Shown here piece after piece: positions 60,091 to 64,000 of a stretch of DNA of 64,000 nt. Made by a program: the position numbers and the translations under genes. The stretch comes from Liolophura sinensis. Its lineage: Eukaryota > Mollusca > Polyplacophora > Chitonida > Chitonidae. The number at the start of each line of letters is the position of its first letter. Position 1 is the stretch's first letter. Below the pieces are notes generated by a model that did no database searches, was not told the DNA's origin, and saw only the letters and a program-made list of their open reading frames with translations. The stretch lies in the NCBI RefSeq assembly GCF_032854445.1, contig NC_088296.1, positions 372,001 through 436,000 of the forward strand, in the 5' to 3' direction.

Positions 60091-63000
60091 GTTTGTGTGA
60101 CTTTTCACGTTTTTGTGCAGCTGTTCCAGCGGACTGAACGTTTTCTGTCAGCTTGAAACTGTCCGATTTACAGCGACAGCTGGCCGGCGTTACAACAACA
60201 ACACGTGTTAATTATGTTAGATATGCTGAAAAGTAAACGTTTTGAAGGGATTTGTTAAGCTGAGGTTGCTGTTTACATCACGTGGAAGACGGTGTAACAT
60301 CAGTTCATTTAACTAGATGAATCTGAATGAGCTTCTGAGAAGGAGGTCAGTGCCAACAATCTCAGATTGACTTGCCGCAACTATAGCCCTGATGACAACG
60401 CTTGCAGGGCCTGACGTAGTCATGGATCAGTCATCTTTAGCCCGGTAGGATGAATTGTAAAATTTCGGAAAACAGTCGATTACCAATGCACCTCGCCCAT
60501 CCAGGCACTCTTTTGATTTGCTTAGGGTCTTAGGGCACCAGACCGTTAAAATCCAGAGATGTCGATCATCCCAAAGGTAAATATCCATCCATTTTACCCT
60601 GACTTTGTCACCCTCATTTGCAAAATGGCCGCTATCTACACGCCTCGCATGCACAACCAGGCAGCTGGATATGAAACGGCTGACCCTTACTGGCTTCATT
60701 TGTGGAGGTATGGCATGTTAAAACAACAGCACATGCTCTAGTTTAGTTCCCTAACGCACTAATTGTTCCATGTAAAGTAAACGGGACTCAAACCAGCCTA
60801 CTCATGATCGCATAACAACAAAAGGATTTAATAACAAGCATAGTCGAAGGGGAGGATATTTTCGTATCCCGTTGCTGGGTCACCTTGTAGATCGTGGCCA
60901 TTTCAGAAATGAGAAAGTCTGCAGAGAGGGGGACTTCAATAAAAATGGATGGATATTTACCTTTGGAACAATCAACATCTTGGAATTTTAACTGTCAGGT
61001 GCCCTAAAACCCTAAGCGTTGTAAAGGGGTGGCTGGATGGGCGAGGTACATCAGTAATAGACACTTTTCGTACCAGAGTAAAGGGAACTGATCCATGACT
61101 ACACAGGGCCCTACGAGCGTTGTCATCTCGGGCTACTGCAACTACTGACCTAAAGTACCTAACCATCATCACTAATGCTATCCAGTTTAAGGTTGGAAGT
61201 TCGTCCCCACAAGTCTGGTCTCAATTTAACCCAGGCATACATTATACTGTCACCTTGGCAATTGAAATTCCATATGAAAGTAGGATGGATACCTACTCAC
61301 CTGCACCCCCCCCCCCCCCCCCCCCCCCGCAAATCCTGTTTCCCTAGACAGGTGGAAGTTACTATACCTGAGGTAGGGATTTCAACTCACCTGGTGTACG
61401 CCCTCCTGCATCTGAAGCTAGTTCAGTTGTAAGCCACCTGGCAGATGAAAATCCTAACCACCTGGTGTTTGCCATTGTAATTGATTGCTTATGTCACGGC
61501 TTTTTGGACATCAGAAAATCCTTGACCCTCATCTAACTCCCATTTCATTAAGCCTAGCGATAAAGTCAAAAGCCTGTGGTATGTCTCGGCTGCTCCATGC
61601 GTTGCTGCAGCTAAGATTTTGCACTCACATTCATCCAGTCCACAAGCCAGACAAAGTCTCCACCACTTAGGATTTTTTGCAAATGCGCATCATGGAGAAT
61701 AGCATTGGCGAGTCGTACTTTGATTTCATCGACTTTTCAAGAAACGTGTCACACTGCTAAACATGAAAAGAGATGTGGCAAAGCTTAGTGCGAATTTATG
61801 GTAAAATCATCCACAAATGTTTAGAGTCAAATGAACTATGACCTATGTGGTAGGTGTCCCAGTGTATATATTCGTCCATTATTGTTTAATTTGGTCCTTG
61901 TTTTGGTCACAAGTTAGACCAGCTAACAATACATGGGCTCCTGGTCACTTTTGCCACTGATACATATCTTAATGTTAACAGAAATTTATTGCTAGAGTAA
62001 CAGAATGGTGACCAGTTTATTTTCAGGTTAGCAAGTGGGAGATATTTCATTCCAAGTGAGTGACAGCAGTTATGTGAAATGTTCTTTACTACGGCGTAAA
62101 TCAAATAAATAAATAAATAAACATTCAGGCAAACATGTTTGTGAATGTGCACATAATCTTAAAATTTTGGCTTTAGCAATGGCCATTGTTTACATTGTAC
62201 GGTTTTACCTGCAACTTATCAGATTAGCTCGCAATGGCAGATGACGGATCGTAATAATTTACCTCTGGTAATAACAGCTGGCCGTAGGTTAGCTGTCCAG
62301 TAAGTAAATAACTATTTATGATGTGAGAAGATTAAAGTTGCATAAATGATTTTTATTTTACATTATACTAGGCCCACTACTTTCACTTTCACTTTTTTTT
62401 TTTTACTTTTCACTTTCACTTTTGCAGCTGTATTACCAAGTGTTAAACTTTGGTATGATCGTGTCTTCAGCATTAATGATCTGGAAGGGATTGATGGTCG
62501 TCACAGGCAGCGAAAGTCCCATCGTTGTTGTACTAAGGTAATTGGCAAAATCAGATTTTTTTTTGCTCTGCATTTCTATTATGGTTATTCTGTGAACAAA
62601 ATTAGTAAAAGGAATCCTCACTGGAAAATTCACCAAAGGTGTCACTCTCATGCCAGAGTGTTGTCCTTACAGCAATGCTGTCGTATTCTCGAATCTGGAT
62701 CTTGACGGTTTCACCGAGGCTTTATGTTGTTTAGTTTAGACGTGACTATTCTTATGTACTGTAATTCTGCAACCTTTTCGCATGTTTGGCAGGTGTTTAT
62801 TCAAGTATATTCTGAAGGCATTATGCTATGTAGACTGATAAAATTATGCTATTTTTGAAGCCAGCAAATTGGCCAATCCAACTAATATGGCTTTGTCTCC
62901 AAAATCAAATTTAGAATGTGGATAAATTGCACTGAAAGTTGGTCTTACAGATATGAAAAAGTTGAGGGATTTGATTATTGTTTTAGAATTTATCATGTAT

Positions 63001-63555
63001 AGGATGGTGGTAGTATTATGTGAGGATGCCCGGACCATGCGGTAGTCGTGGAGACCGTGCACGTTGGATTCGCCCAAGCTCTGCTTGGTTTTCTCCTACT
63101 ATAATGCTGAGTGAAACGCTGTACCCAAAAATAAACAAACAGATATTAGATTAAGCAAACTAGCCTGTGGCTGCTGTAAACAGTTTATTATCATTAAGGC
63201 TCCCAGAACTGGAGAAAGCAAGGATGTACAAAGCCCATGTTCAGGGCTGGAATTGAACCCTTGCCATGTAAACCGACACATTACTCTAATGGTTTAATGG
63301 TCAGTGTCCTAATAATTGGCCCCTGCCCCGCTGCCCCACTGAACATAGAAGTGAAATGTTCATGAGTACAGTGTGAATCAATTAAAAACTTTTTGTTTGT
63401 TGCAGTGGCAGCATGGAGCCAGCATTTCACAGAGGGGATCTTTTGTTTCTCACAAACTACAAAGAAGAGCCGATCAGAGTTGGGGAGATTGTCGTATTCA
63501 AAGTCGAGGGCAGGGATATACCCATAGTACACAGAGTGCTCAAAATTCATGAAAA
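60034..63555 (+). CDS. SEC11A: Signal peptidase complex catalytic subunit SEC11, 5' part (exons 1-3)
   Basis: Exons 60034-60090, 62428-62537 and 63406-63555 join in phase to code residues 1-105, beginning '[19 protein letters not shown]'. The one membrane segment is at about residues 24-44 ('[20 protein letters not shown]'). The serine-protease signature '[15 protein letters not shown]' contains the catalytic Ser58, and '[12 protein letters not shown]' the catalytic His98 (human numbering Ser56 and His96). SEC11 is the endoplasmic-reticulum subunit that cleaves signal peptides from secretory proteins. The family is ~180 residues, so about 70 residues, including the catalytic aspartate region, lie in exons beyond the window. 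Assignment to SEC11A rather than SEC11C is by overall likeness; invertebrates usually have one gene. Confidence 0.95.
60370..61150. mobile_element. Long inverted-repeat (fold-back/MITE-like) element in SEC11 intron 1
   Basis: The left arm (about 60370-60632) and right arm (about 60893-61150) are imperfect inverse complements of each other. Matching landmarks run from the outside in: 'GATGACAACGCT' with AGCGTTGTCATC, 'GTAGTCATGGATCAGT' with 'ACTGATCCATGACTAC', 'CTCGCCCATCCAG' with 'CTGGATGGGCGAG', AGGGCACCAGAC with a diverged inverse, and 'GGTAAATATCCATCCATTTT' with 'AAAATGGATGGATATTTACC'. A ~260-bp centre shows no transposase. Arms of this length suggest a non-autonomous DNA element. Target-site duplications were not resolved. 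Confidence 0.82.
61303..61328. repeat. C homopolymer
   Basis: About 24 Cs in a row in SEC11 intron 1, preceded by ACCTGCA. Proline-rich open frames across it are artefacts; length is likely unreliable in assembly. Confidence 0.9.
62070..62122 (+). mobile_element. SINE 3' tail fragment
   Basis: 'ATGTGAAATGTTCTTTACTA', then 'CGGCGTAAATCAAATAAATA' and AAATAAATAAA. Only the tail of the common SINE is recognisable; the sequence to its left could be a highly diverged body. Confidence 0.65.
62149..62285 (+). repeat. Fragment related to the 10.9-kb unit (positions ~9387-9510)
   Basis: 'GTGCACATAATCTTAAAATT', 'GCAATGGCCATTGTTTACAT', 'TGTACGGTTTTACCTGCAAC' and a diverged continuation align colinearly with unit 9387-9510. 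This indicates that part of block R2 belongs to an older dispersed repeat or that a piece of the unit was inserted here. Confidence 0.75.
62428..62537 (+). CDS. SEC11A: SEC11 exon 2, membrane segment
   Basis: An exceptionally long pyrimidine tract (62377-62426), TTTGCAG acceptor, then 110 bp reading '[17 protein letters not shown]' and '[14 protein letters not shown]', ending in phase 2 at CTAAG|GTAATT. Nearly residue-for-residue like vertebrate SEC11A. Confidence 0.96.
62538..63405 (+). other. SEC11 intron 2
   Basis: An 868-bp intron. It contains a highly diverged piece resembling the SINE central domain (63035-63110, 'GGTAGTCGTGG', 'CTCTGCTTGGTTTTCTCC', 'ACTATAATGCTG') and, around 63240-63290, a segment with a possible minus-strand tRNA-like B box ('GGCTGGAATTGAACCC'). 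No other exon is seen. Confidence 0.7.
63406..63555 (+). CDS. SEC11A: SEC11 exon 3, catalytic Ser and His
   Basis: TTTGTTTGTTGCAG acceptor, 150 bp reading '[20 protein letters not shown]' to '[12 protein letters not shown]', ending at GAAAA|GTAAGT in phase 2. The last ~43 bp plus the donor are the founder of the tandem array that follows. Confidence 0.95.
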
Positions 63556-64000
63556 GTAAGTCCGAAGCAGGGATGTACCCATAGTACATAGTGCTCAAAA
63601 TTCATGAAAAGTAAATCTGAAACTGGGATATACCCATAATACATAGAGTGCTCAAAATTCATCATGAGTAAGTCTGAAACTGGGATATACCCATAGTACA
63701 TAGAGTGCTCAAAATTCATGAAAAGTAAGTCTCAAGCAGGGATATACCCATAGTACACAGAGTGCTCAAAATTCATGAAAAGTCTCAAGCAGGGATATAC
63801 CCATAGTACACAGAGTGCTCAAAATTCATAAAAAGTAAGTCTGAAGCAGGGATATACCCATAGTACATAGAGTGCTCAAAACTTATGAAAAGTAAGTCTG
63901 AAACTGCGTTGTACCCATAGTACATAGAGTGCTCAAAACTTATGAAAAGTAAGTCTGAAACTAAGATATACCCATAGTACATAGAGTGCTCAAAACTTAT
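63511..64000 (+). repeat. ~57-bp tandem array founded on the end of SEC11 exon 3 and its splice donor
   Basis: The first unit starts at 63511 in exon 3 and spans its coding end '[13 protein letters not shown]' plus GTAAGT. About eight further units follow in the intron, starting near 63570, 63625, 63682, 63739, 63792, 63849, 63906 and 63963, and run to the window edge. Each repeats 'GGGATATACCCATAGTACA', 'GAGTGCTCAAAATTCATGAA' and usually 'AAGTAAGTCTGAA'. Most units keep a donor-like AAAAGTAAGT (one reads GTAAAT, one is shortened, one reads ATGAGTAAGT). In the exon frame each unit would stop at TAA within the donor, so the extra copies are not coding extensions. Minus-strand frames of 19-residue repeats here are by-products. 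Confidence 0.93.

Larger units (their letters stand above)
60091..62427 (+). other. SEC11 intron 1
   Basis: A 2.3-kb intron with a long inverted-repeat element (60370-61150), a C-run (61303-61328), an A/T-rich segment, a SINE tail (62070-62122) and a piece related to the 10.9-kb unit (62149-62280). No other coding exon is seen. Confidence 0.8.

Noticed and set aside
63281..63982. 19-residue-repeat proteins on the minus strand over the SEC11 array
   Set aside because: Artefacts of the ~57-bp tandem repeat antisense to a real exon.

Overview
This is eukaryotic, repeat-rich, intron-containing DNA from an invertebrate animal, most likely a lophotrochozoan (mollusc or brachiopod type). The clues are abundant TACATGTA-type words, many copies of a tRNA-headed SINE ending in (AAAT)n, decayed Jockey/CR1-like non-LTR retrotransposons, a TRIM gene with the classic 96/231/23-bp exon series, and a clear metazoan SEC11 gene. 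There is no prokaryotic operon structure, and most open frames are chance or repeat-derived.

Layout. (1) 1-28925: a head-to-tail array of a ~10.9-kb unit. Copy 1 (1-10908) and copy 2 (10909-21811) are almost letter-for-letter identical up to about 21394. Copy 3 (21812-28925) is more diverged and ends differently. The unit holds a dead reverse transcriptase, several SINEs, nested internal repeats and a trinucleotide microsatellite. (2) 28926-42490: mostly non-coding, with a candidate 3'-terminal exon on the minus strand (30814-30954), SINEs, a head-to-head pair of non-LTR retrotransposon fragments (33590-35940), a ~61-64-bp minisatellite (36900-37870), and a ~430-bp direct repeat (40265/41575). 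(3) 42495-48818, minus strand: a complete TRIM-type E3 ubiquitin ligase (RING, two B-boxes, coiled coil, B30.2/SPRY). It is assembled from six exons in perfect phase to 595 residues, and its last intron carries a 42-bp minisatellite and a full-length SINE. (4) 49096-59620: copy 4 of the ~10.9-kb unit, not in the array and circularly permuted relative to it, sitting between the two real genes. (5) 60034-end, plus strand: the 5' part of SEC11 (signal peptidase catalytic subunit). Exons 1-3 are visible and the rest lies beyond the window. Intron 1 contains a long inverted-repeat element and a scrap of the 10.9-kb unit. Intron 3 begins with a ~57-bp tandem array made from the end of exon 3 plus its splice donor.

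The two confident genes are unrelated housekeeping/regulatory genes on opposite strands, separated by the unit copy. The unusual content lies in the repeat biology: a segment that amplified after its own RT had died, and a minisatellite that multiplies a coding exon end and its donor site.
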